Of a stretch of DNA of 64,000 nt, positions 36,794 through 45,221 are shown one piece after another. Below the pieces are notes generated by a model. It was not told where the DNA came from, ran no database searches, and worked only from the letters and a program-made list of their open reading frames with translations. The position numbers and the translations under genes are program-made. The DNA comes from Actinomadura syzygii. GTDB taxonomy: Bacteria; Actinomycetota; Actinomycetes; Streptosporangiales; Streptosporangiaceae. The first letter of the stretch is position 1, and each line of letters opens with the position of its first letter. Where the stretch lies: positions 310,001 to 374,000 of the forward strand of contig NZ_VSFF01000003.1 of assembly GCF_008085905.1 (NCBI RefSeq), read 5' to 3'.

Positions 36794-36824
36794 CCCCGCC
36801 CCCAGGGTGACAGCGGGGGCGGGG
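36794..36824 (-). terminator. 10-bp stem-loop between the two tRNA genes
   Basis: CCCCGCCCCC (36794-36803) pairs with GGGGGCGGGG (36815-36824). It immediately follows tRNA-Cys on the minus strand and precedes tRNA-Arg, so it may end the tRNA-Cys transcript or act as a processing signal. Confidence 0.5.
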
Positions 36825-36827
36825 CGG

Positions 36828-36901
36828 AGACGCCGGTGGGAGTCGAACCCACGTGGAACGGTTTTGCAGACCGTCGCCTGAGACCTCTCGGCTACGGCGT
36901 C
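36828..36901 (-). tRNA. tRNA-Cys (anticodon GCA)
   Basis: The 74-base cloverleaf has the acceptor GACGCCG/CGGCGTC with discriminator U, anticodon stem ACGGT/ACCGT around CTGCAAA (anticodon GCA) and T-stem GTGGG/CCCAC. CCA is not encoded. U as discriminator is the known identity base of tRNA-Cys. Confidence 0.96.
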
Positions 36902-37207
36902 GCGTCCTCCTGGAATCGGAGGGGTGGAGATGAGAAGGGCCGCGCTTCCGGTCGGGGAAGGCGGCCTGCCGCGGAATTCGGGATGCGGGCTGTCAGGGGG
37001 CCGCCGGGCGGGTCCGGGCGCGATCGCCGCGTCGACAGGTCATGACCGCTCCCCCCTTTGGGCCGGGCGTCGGAGTGCGTACGCCGGGTGCGTCCGCCTG
37101 ATCAGGATGCCTCGCCGCCCGTCCCGCCCGCAACGCATTTTCCGCCGCCCGGCCCCCGGCACGACCTCCCGCGTGAAGATTCTTTCGGCGGGGGGTTTTC
37201 ATTGAAC

Positions 37208-37223
37208 GGAACGATGATGTTCC
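37208..37223 (+). promoter_or_regulatory. inverted repeat in the long leader of the aldehyde dehydrogenase gene
   Basis: GGAAC-N6-GTTCC (37208-37212, 37219-37223), flanked by further GAAC copies, is the only operator-like dyad found in 36902-37332. That 430-base stretch has no supportable gene and should hold the dehydrogenase promoter and, on the other strand, the tRNA promoter. Confidence 0.4.
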
Positions 37224-37332
37224 TGTGAACGCCCTGCATGGCAAGGGTGGTACGGGGCACGTGTGCAGTCCCCCGCGCCCCCGGCAGTCCGGTGGGCGGC
37301 CGGGCGGGGCGCGGCCCGGATGAGGAGGAGCG

Positions 37333-38790
37333 ATGACGTTGCTCGACCCCGGCGTGTGGACCGGGAAGATCTTCGACGGCGGGTGGGTCGCCGCGGACGG
37401 CGGCTCCTACGCCGTCACCGAGCCCGCGACCGGCGGGACGCTCGGCACGATCGGGCAGGCCGGCGCGGCCGACGTGGCCCGCGCGGCGCGGTCGGCCGCG
37501 GCGGCGCAGCGGGACTGGGCGGCCCGCACCTACGAGGAGCGCGCCGCCGTCCTGCGCCGGGCGGGGCGCCTGTTCGAGGACCACGCCGCCGAGGTGCAGG
37601 AGTGGCTCGTCCGCGAGGCCGGGTCGATCCCGCCGAAGGCGCAGCTGGAGGCGCACTTCGCGGCGAGCCTGTGCTACGAGTCGGCGGCGCTGGCCTCGCA
37701 CCCGCAGGGCATCGTGCTGCCGTCGGCGCAGCCGCGGTGGAGCCTGTCGCGGCGCCGCCCCGCCGGGGTCGTCAGCGTGATCGCGCCGTTCAACTTCCCG
37801 CTGATCCTGTCGATGCGGTCGGTGGCGCCCGCGCTGGCGCTCGGCAACGCCGTCCTGCTGAAGCCGGACCCGCGGACGGCGGTGTGCGGCGGCGTCACGA
37901 TCGCGCGGATCTTCCAGGAGGCGGGCCTGCCCGAGGGGCTGCTGCACGTGCTGCCCGGCGGCCGCGAGCCCGGCGAGGCCGTGGTGTCCGCGCCGGAGGT
38001 GCGGGTGGTGTCGTTCACCGGGTCCACCGCCGCCGGACGCGCCATCGGCGAGGTGTGCGGACGGCTCCTCAAGCGCGTCCACCTGGAACTCGGCGGCAAC
38101 AACGCGCTGATCGTCCTGCCGGGCGCGAACGTCCCCGACGCGGTGTCGGCGGCGGCGTGGGGCGCGTTCCTGCACCAGGGGCAGATCTGCATGACCTCCG
38201 GACGGCACCTGGTCCACGAGAGCCTGCACGAGGAGTACGTCGCGGCGCTGGCCGACAAGGCCGACAAGCTCGCCGTCGGCGACCCCCACACCGCGCAGGT
38301 CGCGCTCGGCCCGATCATCGACCAGGGGCAGCTCGCCCACGTCGACGGCCTCGTCCGCGACACCGTCGCGGCGGGCGCGCGGCTCGCCGCGGGCGGCACC
38401 CACGAGGGCCTGTTCTACCGGCCGACCGTCCTCGCGGAGGTGACCCCGGACATGCCCGCCTACGCGCAGGAGGTGTTCGGGCCGGTCGCGCCGGTCGTGC
38501 CGTTCGCCACCGCGGAGGAGGCGATCGCGCTGGCGTCCGACTCCGAGTACGGGCTGTCGCTCGGCATCCTCGGCGACGTCGGCCAGGCCATGAAGATCGC
38601 CGACGCGGTGCAGACGGGCCTGGTCCACATCAACGACCAGACCGTCAACGACGAGCCGGTCGTGCCGTTCGGCGGGGTCGCCGCCTCGGGCAACGGGTCC
38701 CGGTTCGGCGGCCCGCACGCCAACATCGAGGCGTTCACCGAGGCGCAGTGGGTCACCATCCGCGGCGAGATCGCCACCTACCCCTTCTAG
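37333..38790 (+). CDS. NAD(P)-dependent aldehyde dehydrogenase (benzaldehyde/vanillin-type)
   Basis: The 485-residue enzyme has the ALDH landmarks: IAPFNFPL (about 155), SFTGSTAAGR (about 230), catalytic Glu in ELGGNNALIV (about 255) and catalytic Cys in GQICMTSGR (about 282), with the VFGPVAPVVPF motif near 385. It most resembles benzaldehyde dehydrogenases that oxidise aromatic aldehydes to acids. ATG follows GAGGAGG. Its stop lies in the first of three CCCCTTCTAG copies that also carry the stop of the convergent Erm gene. Confidence 0.92.
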   Translation: MTLLDPGVWTGKIFDGGWVAADGGSYAVTEPATGGTLGTIGQAGAADVARAARSAAAAQRDWAARTYEERAAVLRRAGRLFEDHAAEVQEWLVREAGSIPPKAQLEAHFAASLCYESAALASHPQGIVLPSAQPRWSLSRRRPAGVVSVIAPFNFPLILSMRSVAPALALGNAVLLKPDPRTAVCGGVTIARIFQEAGLPEGLLHVLPGGREPGEAVVSAPEVRVVSFTGSTAAGRAIGEVCGRLLKRVHLELGGNNALIVLPGANVPDAVSAAAWGAFLHQGQICMTSGRHLVHESLHEEYVAALADKADKLAVGDPHTAQVALGPIIDQGQLAHVDGLVRDTVAAGARLAAGGTHEGLFYRPTVLAEVTPDMPAYAQEVFGPVAPVVPFATAEEAIALASDSEYGLSLGILGDVGQAMKIADAVQTGLVHINDQTVNDEPVVPFGGVAASGNGSRFGGPHANIEAFTEAQWVTIRGEIATYPF

Positions 38791-38810
38791 CCCCTTCTAG
38801 CCCCTTCTAG
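38781..38810. repeat. 10-bp tandem repeat x3 carrying stops of two convergent genes
   Basis: CCCCTTCTAG is repeated exactly three times. Because CTAG is its own reverse complement, each unit gives TAG on both strands. The dehydrogenase ends in copy 1 and the convergent Erm gene ends in copy 3. Confidence 0.92.
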
Positions 38811-39667
38811 CCCGTCAGGGAGGGGTGCAGGGCGCGGACCAGGGCCACCCACCGGTCGGGGTGGACGTGCGCGACGACCACGCCGCGGGGGAGCCCCGCG
38901 GCGCGGAGCGCGGCGTCCACCCGCCGGGCCGGGTGGACGGTGCGCAGCGACGCGCGCACCGTCCCGCCGACACCGGTGAACCCCAGGTCCACGCAGTCGA
39001 GGTAGGCGCCCATCGCGGACGCGGGCAGCAGCGGGACAGGGCGGCGGTCCAGCCGCAGCACCGCCGAGTCCACGCGCGGGACGGGACGGAACCGGTCCCG
39101 GCCGATCCGCCGCCCCAGCCGCCACCCGAACTCCGGCCACGTCCGCACGGTCAGGCGGCTCCACCGCCCGTAGTCGCCGGTGCGCTTGCGCGCGTACTCC
39201 CGCTGGACGATCAGCGTCGCCGACGCCAGCGACGGCGCGGCCAGGGCCCACCCGACGATCCGGGACGTGGCCGCGTACGGGATGCTCCCGGCCAGGTGGA
39301 ACCGGCCGGGCGGCGCGCCGGCCCGGAGGAAGTCGCCGGTCACGCAGGTCACGTGCGGCAGGCCCGCGCACCGGTCGGCGAGCCGCGCCGCCATCACCGG
39401 GTCGATCTCGTAGGCGATGACGCGGCGGGCGCGCCCGGCGAGCGCGGCGGTGATGCGGCCGTCGCCGGCGCCCGCCTCCACGACCAGGCCGCCGGGGCCG
39501 TCGCCGACGGATCGGGCGTAGCGGGCGATGATCTCGGGGTCGGCGAGGAAGTTCTGCGACAGCTCGCGGCGGGCCCGCCCGCGCGCGGAGCCGCGCCGGG
39601 CCTGGGCGCGGGCGGTTCGGTTCGCGGGGTTGCCTGTGGTGCTGTTCGGGGTGCGGTTCACGGTCAC
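38807..39667 (-). CDS. erm: Erm-type 23S rRNA (adenine-N6)-methyltransferase
   Basis: The 286-residue protein closely follows actinomycete Erm enzymes such as ErmE: QNFLADPEIIARYA (38-51), motif I VEAGAGDG (63-70), YEIDP (86-90), motif IV GSIPYAATS (127-135), then REYARKRTGDYGRWSRLT and a FTGVGG segment. Such enzymes methylate the macrolide site of 23S rRNA and give MLS resistance. The C-terminal low-complexity tail of ErmE is absent. The start is GTG 39667 behind AGGA; other GTG starts are close. A possible leader ORF and hairpins lie upstream. No macrolide cluster is in view. Confidence 0.92.
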   Translation of the reverse strand: MTVNRTPNSTTGNPANRTARAQARRGSARGRARRELSQNFLADPEIIARYARSVGDGPGGLVVEAGAGDGRITAALAGRARRVIAYEIDPVMAARLADRCAGLPHVTCVTGDFLRAGAPPGRFHLAGSIPYAATSRIVGWALAAPSLASATLIVQREYARKRTGDYGRWSRLTVRTWPEFGWRLGRRIGRDRFRPVPRVDSAVLRLDRRPVPLLPASAMGAYLDCVDLGFTGVGGTVRASLRTVHPARRVDAALRAAGLPRGVVVAHVHPDRWVALVRALHPSLTG

Positions 39668-39914
39668 CGTGTCCTGGGTCCCCGGCCCGGGGGACGGGCC
39701 GGTCGGGCGGTCGAGGGACGCTCGAAGGCCCTGGACGACGGCAGGCGGGAACGGCGCGGACACCGGCGCCGCGATCAGCGCGGCCCGCACCTTGGAGAGC
39801 GGACGGTGCGGGAACGGGCGGCGTCGCGCGGACGGCGCACGGCGCTGCGAGGCGGCGGCCGACGTTCACCGAACGCGGCGCTCGCCTGACGCGGACGGAC
39901 GCGGCTCAGGCGCG

Positions 39915-39959
39915 TTCCGTCACACGGAATTGCGACCGGGCGGGCTTCAGGAGCCCGCC
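39915..39959 (-). promoter_or_regulatory. two hairpins between leader ORF and erm (possible attenuator)
   Basis: TTCCGT-CAC-ACGGAA (39915-39929) and GGCGGGCT-N5-AGCCCGCC (39939-39959) form two stems. On the minus strand the second begins 7 bases past the stop of the 36-residue ORF, and erm starts about 250 bases further on. The rest of 39668-39914 holds no supportable gene. Confidence 0.4.
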
Positions 39960-39966
39960 GGGTGGG

Positions 39967-40077
39967 TCAAGCGCCGGCGCGGCCTGGACGGTCCAGGGCG
40001 GGGCGACGCTCACGCAGCCGGACGGCGACGGCGGCGGAGACGAACGCCCGCGCCGCGCTGTCGTAATAAGCGCACAT
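39967..40077 (-). CDS. possible erm leader peptide (36 residues)
   Basis: ATG 40077 starts MCAYYDSAARAFVSAAVAVR and ends at 39967. It has an AGGGTGG ribosome-site-like sequence 5 bases upstream and a strong-looking minus-strand promoter (40086-40124). It lies about 300 bases before erm in the same direction, followed by two hairpins, as in translationally attenuated resistance genes. The reading frame also stays open upstream of the ATG, so it could be the tail of a longer, atypical ORF. Confidence 0.4.
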   Translation of the reverse strand: MCAYYDSAARAFVSAAVAVRLRERRPALDRPGRAGA

Positions 40078-40085
40078 GCGGACCA

Positions 40086-40124
40086 CCCTAAAACGGAGCC
40101 CGCGCCGTCCCCAAACGATTTTTA
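40086..40124 (-). promoter_or_regulatory. WhiB7-like promoter for the leader/erm unit
   Basis: On the minus strand an A-run (AAAAATC, 40118-40124) precedes TTGGGG (40109-40114), a 17-base spacer and TTAGGG (40086-40091). WhiB7-controlled resistance promoters carry an AT-rich block just before the -35. Transcription would begin within a few bases of the ORF start at 40077. Confidence 0.4.
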
Positions 40125-40340
40125 CGCGACCATGCCGCGGACCGGCACGCGGACCGGCACGGAACGCCGCCCACCGGGGCCTGACCGGGGGATGGACGCC
40201 CGTGAACGAGCCGTGTCCCGGCGGCGGGCCGGGCGTGACCTGCACGTAAAGCTGCTTGCCGTCCCGTTTATCCCGCTTGGCGTGGGCAATCAACTCTTCA
40301 ACCCGGGCGACCGGGACGTACAGGTCGAGGAGGCCCCGCC

Positions 40341-40667
40341 GTGTACAGGACGCACGAGATGCGGATGGTCCGGACGGAGGAGTCCGGGCTGGAGGAGTGG
40401 GCCTGCCCCACCTGCGGCCGCCGCATGCTGCTGCGCTGGCCGCCCCACTACGAGAAGCGGATCGTCGAGCCCGGCGACGCCCGCGCCTGCCACGTCGGCA
40501 GCGCCGCCCCCGGCCCCGCCGGGACCGGCGGCTCGCCGGACGCACCGCCCGGAACGTCGGAGGACAACGGTGAGCGGCAGTGGCGCGACGCGCGCCGCTG
40601 GCTCCGCGAGACCGGCGTCGACGCCGTCCCCCCGCCCGCCCAGCCCAACCGCCCCGAACCCGTCTGA
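40341..40667 (+). CDS. small zinc-ribbon protein, conserved in actinomycetes (function unknown)
   Basis: The 108-residue protein has one CPTCGR zinc-knuckle half (about 22-27) with a possible partner His/Cys at HVG/AC near residue 50, preceded by YRTHEMRMVRTEESGLEEWA. The C-terminal half is Pro/Gly-rich. I recall similar small hypothetical proteins in actinomycetes. It starts with GTG. The region 40125-40340 before it shows no clear plus-strand gene; an atypical open frame runs on the minus strand there (see findings). Confidence 0.7.
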   Translation: MYRTHEMRMVRTEESGLEEWACPTCGRRMLLRWPPHYEKRIVEPGDARACHVGSAAPGPAGTGGSPDAPPGTSEDNGERQWRDARRWLRETGVDAVPPPAQPNRPEPV

Positions 40668-40693
40668 GCGGACCGACCCGCCCGACCGGCAGG

Positions 40694-42346
40694 TCAGGGG
40701 CGGGCCATCTCGGCGCGCATCAGATCCAGGCCCATCGGGCCCAGGTCCAGCGCCCGGCGGTGGAACTCCTTCAGGTCGAACGCCGCGCCGGCCCGGCGCC
40801 GCGCCGCCTCACGCGCCTCCAGCCAGATCTTCTCCCCCAGCTTGTACGCGATCGCCTGCCCCGGCCGCCCCAGGTACCGGTCGATCTCGAACGCCACCTC
40901 CGCGCCCGACCTCGGGCCCGCGTGCGCGGCCAGGAACTCCCGGCCCAGCTCCGGCGTCCACCGCTCACCCTCGTGGAACCCCGTCCCCGCCGGGATCCTC
41001 AACTCCAGGTGCATCCCGATGTCCAGGATCACCCGCGCCGCGCGGAACTGCTGACCGCCCGCCAGCATCCCCAGCCGGTGCGCCGGATCCGGGTAATGCC
41101 CCAGCTCGTCCATCAGCCGCTCCGCGTACAGGCCCCAGCCCTCGCAGTGCCCCGGGTGCAGCTCGCTCGACACCCGCTGGAACCGGTTCAGCACCGGGTT
41201 CAGCGTCGTCACGCCCAGCTGGAGGTGGTGTCCGGGGACCCCCTCGTGGAACATCGTCGCAGGAACGCTCCAGGTCACGATGTCCGCCGACGGGTCGTCC
41301 ACCGTCCACCACACCGTCCCCGGACGCGACAGGTCCTCCGCCGGAGCCAGGTAGTACACCCCCGCCTCCACCGGCGGGATCCGGCACTCGATCCGCCGCA
41401 ACGGCTCCGGAATGTCGAAGTGCACCCCGTCCAGGTCCGCGATCGCCCGGTCCGCCAGCTCCTGGATCCACGCCCGGAACGCCTCCGCGCCCCGCATCCG
41501 GTGCGCCGGGTCGGCGTCCAGCGCCGCCACCACCGCGGTCAGCGGCTCACCCGGCAGGATCGCCTCCGCCGCCTCCGCCATCTGCGCCTCGACCCGCGCC
41601 AGCTCCTCCCAGCCCCACGCGTAGGTCTCCGCCAGATCGAGGTCGGTGCCGAGGAAGTCACGCACGCCCAACCGGTACCGGTCCGCGCCGAGGGCGTCCC
41701 GCTCCGGCGCCCGGCCCGCCAGCTCACCCGTCAGGAACTCCGCGAACTCCCCGAGCGCCGCCGACGCCGACTCCACCGCCGCGTCCAACGCGCCCCGCAG
41801 CGGACCGTCCGGAACCTGGTACCGGCCCGCCAGCTCACCCAGGTACGCCGGGACGTCCAGGCACTCACGCGCACTGCGCAGCACCTGCCGCCGCGCCGCC
41901 ACCCGGCCCCGGTCACACGCGCGCTCCAGCGCGTCCCGCAACCCGCCGAGCGCACCCGGCAGCGCCGACACCCGCGCCAGCACCGCGTCCCAGTCGCTGT
42001 CCTTGCCCTGGTCGAGCAGCTCGATCGCCGTCCGGAGCCGCTGCACCGGACCGTCCGTGGTGTCCAGACAACCCTCGCGGACGCCCGCCTCGTCGAGCGC
42101 GACGTCCACCTCCAGGCGCTCCCGCAGCACCGCCGCGGCGATCCGCCCCGCCTCGCCCTCCACCGGGGTCCGCGCGAGCTCGGCCAGCGTCCGCCGCGCC
42201 AGCTCCGCGCGGGCCGCCACGCCGTCCGGGCCGTAGTCGGTCAGCCGCGCGTCCTGCCCGGAGATCCCCATCATCGCCGCCAGGCAGGGCTCCAGCGCTG
42301 CGAACGCGTCCACGTACCGGTCGGCCAGTTCATCCAGTGCGGTCAC
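40694..42346 (-). CDS. DUF885-family metallopeptidase-like protein
   Basis: The 550-residue protein is a full-length DUF885 member, mostly helical with the metal-binding FHEGVPGHHLQ (about 361-371) and a downstream HCEGWGLYAE that supplies a further Glu, like M32/M3-type zinc peptidases. It has no signal peptide, so it should be cytoplasmic. It may hydrolyse short peptides or amide bonds. It follows the LysE gene in the same direction with a 78-base gap containing a tandem repeat. Confidence 0.9.
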   Translation of the reverse strand: MTALDELADRYVDAFAALEPCLAAMMGISGQDARLTDYGPDGVAARAELARRTLAELARTPVEGEAGRIAAAVLRERLEVDVALDEAGVREGCLDTTDGPVQRLRTAIELLDQGKDSDWDAVLARVSALPGALGGLRDALERACDRGRVAARRQVLRSARECLDVPAYLGELAGRYQVPDGPLRGALDAAVESASAALGEFAEFLTGELAGRAPERDALGADRYRLGVRDFLGTDLDLAETYAWGWEELARVEAQMAEAAEAILPGEPLTAVVAALDADPAHRMRGAEAFRAWIQELADRAIADLDGVHFDIPEPLRRIECRIPPVEAGVYYLAPAEDLSRPGTVWWTVDDPSADIVTWSVPATMFHEGVPGHHLQLGVTTLNPVLNRFQRVSSELHPGHCEGWGLYAERLMDELGHYPDPAHRLGMLAGGQQFRAARVILDIGMHLELRIPAGTGFHEGERWTPELGREFLAAHAGPRSGAEVAFEIDRYLGRPGQAIAYKLGEKIWLEAREAARRRAGAAFDLKEFHRRALDLGPMGLDLMRAEMARP

Positions 42347-42405
42347 CGCCCTAGGCTACGGCCACCCGCCCCCATTGGGCGATCATGAAAATGTGCCAAA
42401 ACGGT

Positions 42406-42429
42406 GGAACCTTCAACGGAACCTTCAAC
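42406..42429. repeat. 12-bp tandem repeat x2 spanning the LysE stop
   Basis: GGAACCTTCAAC is exactly duplicated (42406-42417, 42418-42429). On the minus strand each copy gives an in-frame TGA, so the LysE gene has a duplicated stop codon twelve bases apart. Confidence 0.88.
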
Positions 42430-43075
42430 GGGTCTCGGCCGCCAGCCGCACGCCCAGCCCCACCAGCACCACACCCGACACCTGGTCCAGCCGCCGCCGC
42501 ACCACCGGCCGCCCCAGCACCCGCTTCGCCGCCCCCACCAGCCACACCACCACCGCGTACCAGGCCAGATCGATCAACGCCCACAGCACCGAGAACCCCA
42601 CCAGCACCACCGGCACCGACCACCCGTCCGGCACGAACTGCGGCAGGAACGACACCGCGAACACCCCGGCTTTCGGATTGGCGAAATTCGTCACCAGACC
42701 CAGCCGGTACCACCGCCACCCCGACGGCCCCTCCCCGTCCCCCTCCGCTGGACGGTCAACACCGCCCGCGACGACGCCGTCCGCGACCCGGCGCCGCGCA
42801 TGCCACAACGCCCGCACCCCGAACCACACCAGCACCGCCGCGCCCGCGATCCGCAACCCGTCATAGGCCAGCCGCGACGCCGCCAGCAGCGCCGACAACC
42901 CCACCGCCGCCGCCACACCCCACGCCAGCACCCCGGTCTCGTTCCCCAGCACCGTCGCCAGCCCCGCACGGCGACCCGACCGCAACGACGCCCGCATGAT
43001 CACGACCGTGCTCGGCCCCGGCGCCATCGCGATCAGCACCGCCGCACCCGCAAAAGCGAGCAAACTCCCCAGCAT
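42425..43075 (-). CDS. LysE/RhtB-family amino-acid exporter
   Basis: The 216-residue protein has about six membrane helices and the LysE N-terminal motif IAMAPGPSTVVIMRASLRSGRRAGLAT; residues WYRLGLVTNFANPKAGVF follow mid-chain. RhtB/LysE exporters pump amino acids or related compounds outward. ATG 43075 is used; an upstream ATG would add a Gly-rich 12 residues. A tandem repeat duplicates its stop. Confidence 0.92.
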   Translation of the reverse strand: MLGSLLAFAGAAVLIAMAPGPSTVVIMRASLRSGRRAGLATVLGNETGVLAWGVAAAVGLSALLAASRLAYDGLRIAGAAVLVWFGVRALWHARRRVADGVVAGGVDRPAEGDGEGPSGWRWYRLGLVTNFANPKAGVFAVSFLPQFVPDGWSVPVVLVGFSVLWALIDLAWYAVVVWLVGAAKRVLGRPVVRRRLDQVSGVVLVGLGVRLAAETR

Positions 43076-43146
43076 CCCCCCATGCTGACCCGCCCCGGCA
43101 ACGCCCGGCAAACCCTTTCCCCGCGTCGCCGCACCGCGACGAACCG

Positions 43147-43983
43147 CTACAGGGGCCCGCCGCCGTCCTCACCGCCACCACCGTCACCGCCACCCGACGG
43201 CGACGGACTCGGAGCACCCGGCGACGGCGACCGACCCGGCGGACTCGGCGACGACGAGGGCGGCGGACTCGGCGACGCCGGACCCGTCCCCTCAGGCGAC
43301 CGCGACGGCACCGGAAACGACGGCGTCGGCTCCGGCGGCTGCGGCGGCGGCTCCTTCGCCTCCGGCTGACACGCGAACAGCACACCCATCAACAACGCCA
43401 GCACCAGCAACCCCGCCGCCAGCCCCAGCACGCCCCCGACCAGACTCCGCTCCGGCGGACGCTCCCCCACCGGCCCCGCCGCACCCCCCGGACCCGGCGA
43501 ACCAGGCGGCGGCTCCGGACGCTCCAACGCAGGCTCCGCCGCCGACCCCAGCCAATACGGCTGGAACTGCGGCCCCCGCCGACGCCGACCACCCCACCAC
43601 GCACGCCCCGACCCCTGGAACGCCACCGGCTCCAAAAACCGCTCCGCACCCGCACGATCCGCCTCATACGACGTCGCCACCCACGGCGCCGGACCGTCCG
43701 GCTGCGCCGCCACCACCGGCGCCGGATCACCCGGCCCCCCAGCCGCCCCGCCCGGCCCGCCCGGCCCGCCGCGCCCCGGCACCGCCGCGTTGATCGCCGC
43801 ACGGAACCGGTCCCGCGCCGCCGCGTCCTCCGCCGCACCCCGGTTCAACACCGCCACACTCGCGCGCCGCCCCGCCCCGTCCACCCCCAGGAACACGATC
43901 CCGGCGGCCGACTCCGACAAACGCGCCGACAAACGGAACGGCCCCAACCGGTCAGGATCACCCGGGGGCAACGGCCTCGACAT
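43147..43983 (-). CDS. degenerate Ser/Thr-kinase N-lobe fused to a membrane anchor and Pro/Ser tail
   Basis: The 278-residue protein begins like an actinomycete Ser/Thr kinase (LPPGDPDRLGPFRLSARLSESAAGIVFLGVDG, residues about 4-35) but the Gly loop is damaged (SESAAG), there is no clear catalytic Lys and the C-lobe is missing. A basic/Pro-rich linker leads to one membrane helix (about 185-205), then an external tail of PEPTPS/PSPSP repeats with an acidic-Gly end. It may be a pseudokinase sensor or a decayed PknB-like gene. No kinase activity is expected. Confidence 0.7.
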   Translation of the reverse strand: MSRPLPPGDPDRLGPFRLSARLSESAAGIVFLGVDGAGRRASVAVLNRGAAEDAAARDRFRAAINAAVPGRGGPGGPGGAAGGPGDPAPVVAAQPDGPAPWVATSYEADRAGAERFLEPVAFQGSGRAWWGGRRRRGPQFQPYWLGSAAEPALERPEPPPGSPGPGGAAGPVGERPPERSLVGGVLGLAAGLLVLALLMGVLFACQPEAKEPPPQPPEPTPSFPVPSRSPEGTGPASPSPPPSSSPSPPGRSPSPGAPSPSPSGGGDGGGGEDGGGPL

Positions 43984-44204
43984 GGCCGCAACCCTAACAA
44001 CCACGCCCTACGATCACCCCGAGACACGACCCCGGCCCCCGCCCAACCCCCACCCCAGCGGGCCTCCCGCCCCCACTCACCGCCCCACCCGAACCGATCA
44101 CCGGCAACGCGCACGTATCCCCAACGAACGGGTACAAGTGATCGCGTAGTGTCGAAAAACACGCCCAGCCCAGGCACCCGACGGACACCGAGGGGAAACC
44201 CGTC

Positions 44205-45221
44205 ATGACCATCGCCGCCACCGACGTCGACGAGGCCGCAGCACTCCTGCAGAACACCCTCGCCGAGGTCAAGAAGGTCATCGTCGGCCAAGACCACATG
44301 GTCGAACGCCTCGTCGTCGCCCTCCTCGCCCGCGGCCACTGCCTCGTCGAAGGCGTCCCCGGCGTCGCCAAGACCCTCGCCGTCGGCACCCTCGCCAAAG
44401 TCGTCGGCGGCACCTTCGCCCGCCTCCAGTTCACCCCCGACCTCGTCCCCTCCGACATCGTCGGCACCCGCATCTACCACCCCTCCACCGAACAGTTCGA
44501 CGTCGAACTCGGCCCCGTCTTCGTCAACTTCGTCCTCGCCGACGAGATCAACCGCGCCCCCGCCAAAGTCCAGTCCGCCCTCCTCGAAGTCATGGCCGAA
44601 CGCCAGGTCTCACTCGGCGGCAACACCTACCCCCTCCCCAAACCCTTCATCGTCCTCGCCACCCAGAACCCCATCGAATCCGAAGGCGTCTACCCCCTCC
44701 CCGAAGCCCAACGCGACCGCTTCCTCATGAAGATCGACGTCCACCACCCCGCCGCCCACGAGGAACTCCAGATCCTCCAGCGCATGAGCGTCGACCCACC
44801 CGAAGCCGCCCAGACCCTCGACACCCACCGCCTCGCCGGACTCCAACGCGCCGCCGAAGAGGTCTCCGTCCACGAACTCATCGCCGACTACATCGTCCGC
44901 CTCGTCATGGCCACCCGCGAACCCGACCAGTACCGCCTCCCCGACCTCCGCGGCGTCATCGACATCGGCGCCAGCCCCCGCGCCACCCTCGGCCTCGCCG
45001 CCACCGCCCGCGCCCTCGCCCTGCTGTCCGGACGCGACTACGTCCTCCCCGACGACGTCCGCGCCGTCGCCCGCGACGTCATGTCCCACCGCCTCGTCCT
45101 CACCTTCGACGCCCTCGCCGACGGCGTCGACGCCGCCGACGTCATCACCCAGATCATCACCGCCGTCCCCCCGCCACGCGTCGTGTGGAACCACGGATCC
45201 GCAGCGGTGACCAGCGCATGA
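44205..45221 (+). CDS. MoxR-family AAA+ ATPase
   Basis: The 338-residue protein has Walker A EGVPGVAKTLA (49-59), Walker B FVLADEINRAP (about 107-117), sensor I LATQNP and a C-terminal lid. MoxR proteins act as chaperone-like ATPases with VWA partners. The ATG follows GAGGGG at 9 bases. The stop overlaps the DUF58 ATG (ATGA), and a VWA gene comes third, so this is a standard MoxR-DUF58-VWA unit. Region 44005-44204 holds its promoter and a GTGT-N6-ACAC dyad at 44149-44162; nothing else was seen there. Confidence 0.95.
   Translation: MTIAATDVDEAAALLQNTLAEVKKVIVGQDHMVERLVVALLARGHCLVEGVPGVAKTLAVGTLAKVVGGTFARLQFTPDLVPSDIVGTRIYHPSTEQFDVELGPVFVNFVLADEINRAPAKVQSALLEVMAERQVSLGGNTYPLPKPFIVLATQNPIESEGVYPLPEAQRDRFLMKIDVHHPAAHEELQILQRMSVDPPEAAQTLDTHRLAGLQRAAEEVSVHELIADYIVRLVMATREPDQYRLPDLRGVIDIGASPRATLGLAATARALALLSGRDYVLPDDVRAVARDVMSHRLVLTFDALADGVDAADVITQIITAVPPPRVVWNHGSAAVTSA

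Noticed and set aside
36718..36901. Integration site with a prophage at the tRNA genes
   Set aside because: Both tRNAs are whole, and no integrase or tRNA 3' end duplication was seen nearby.
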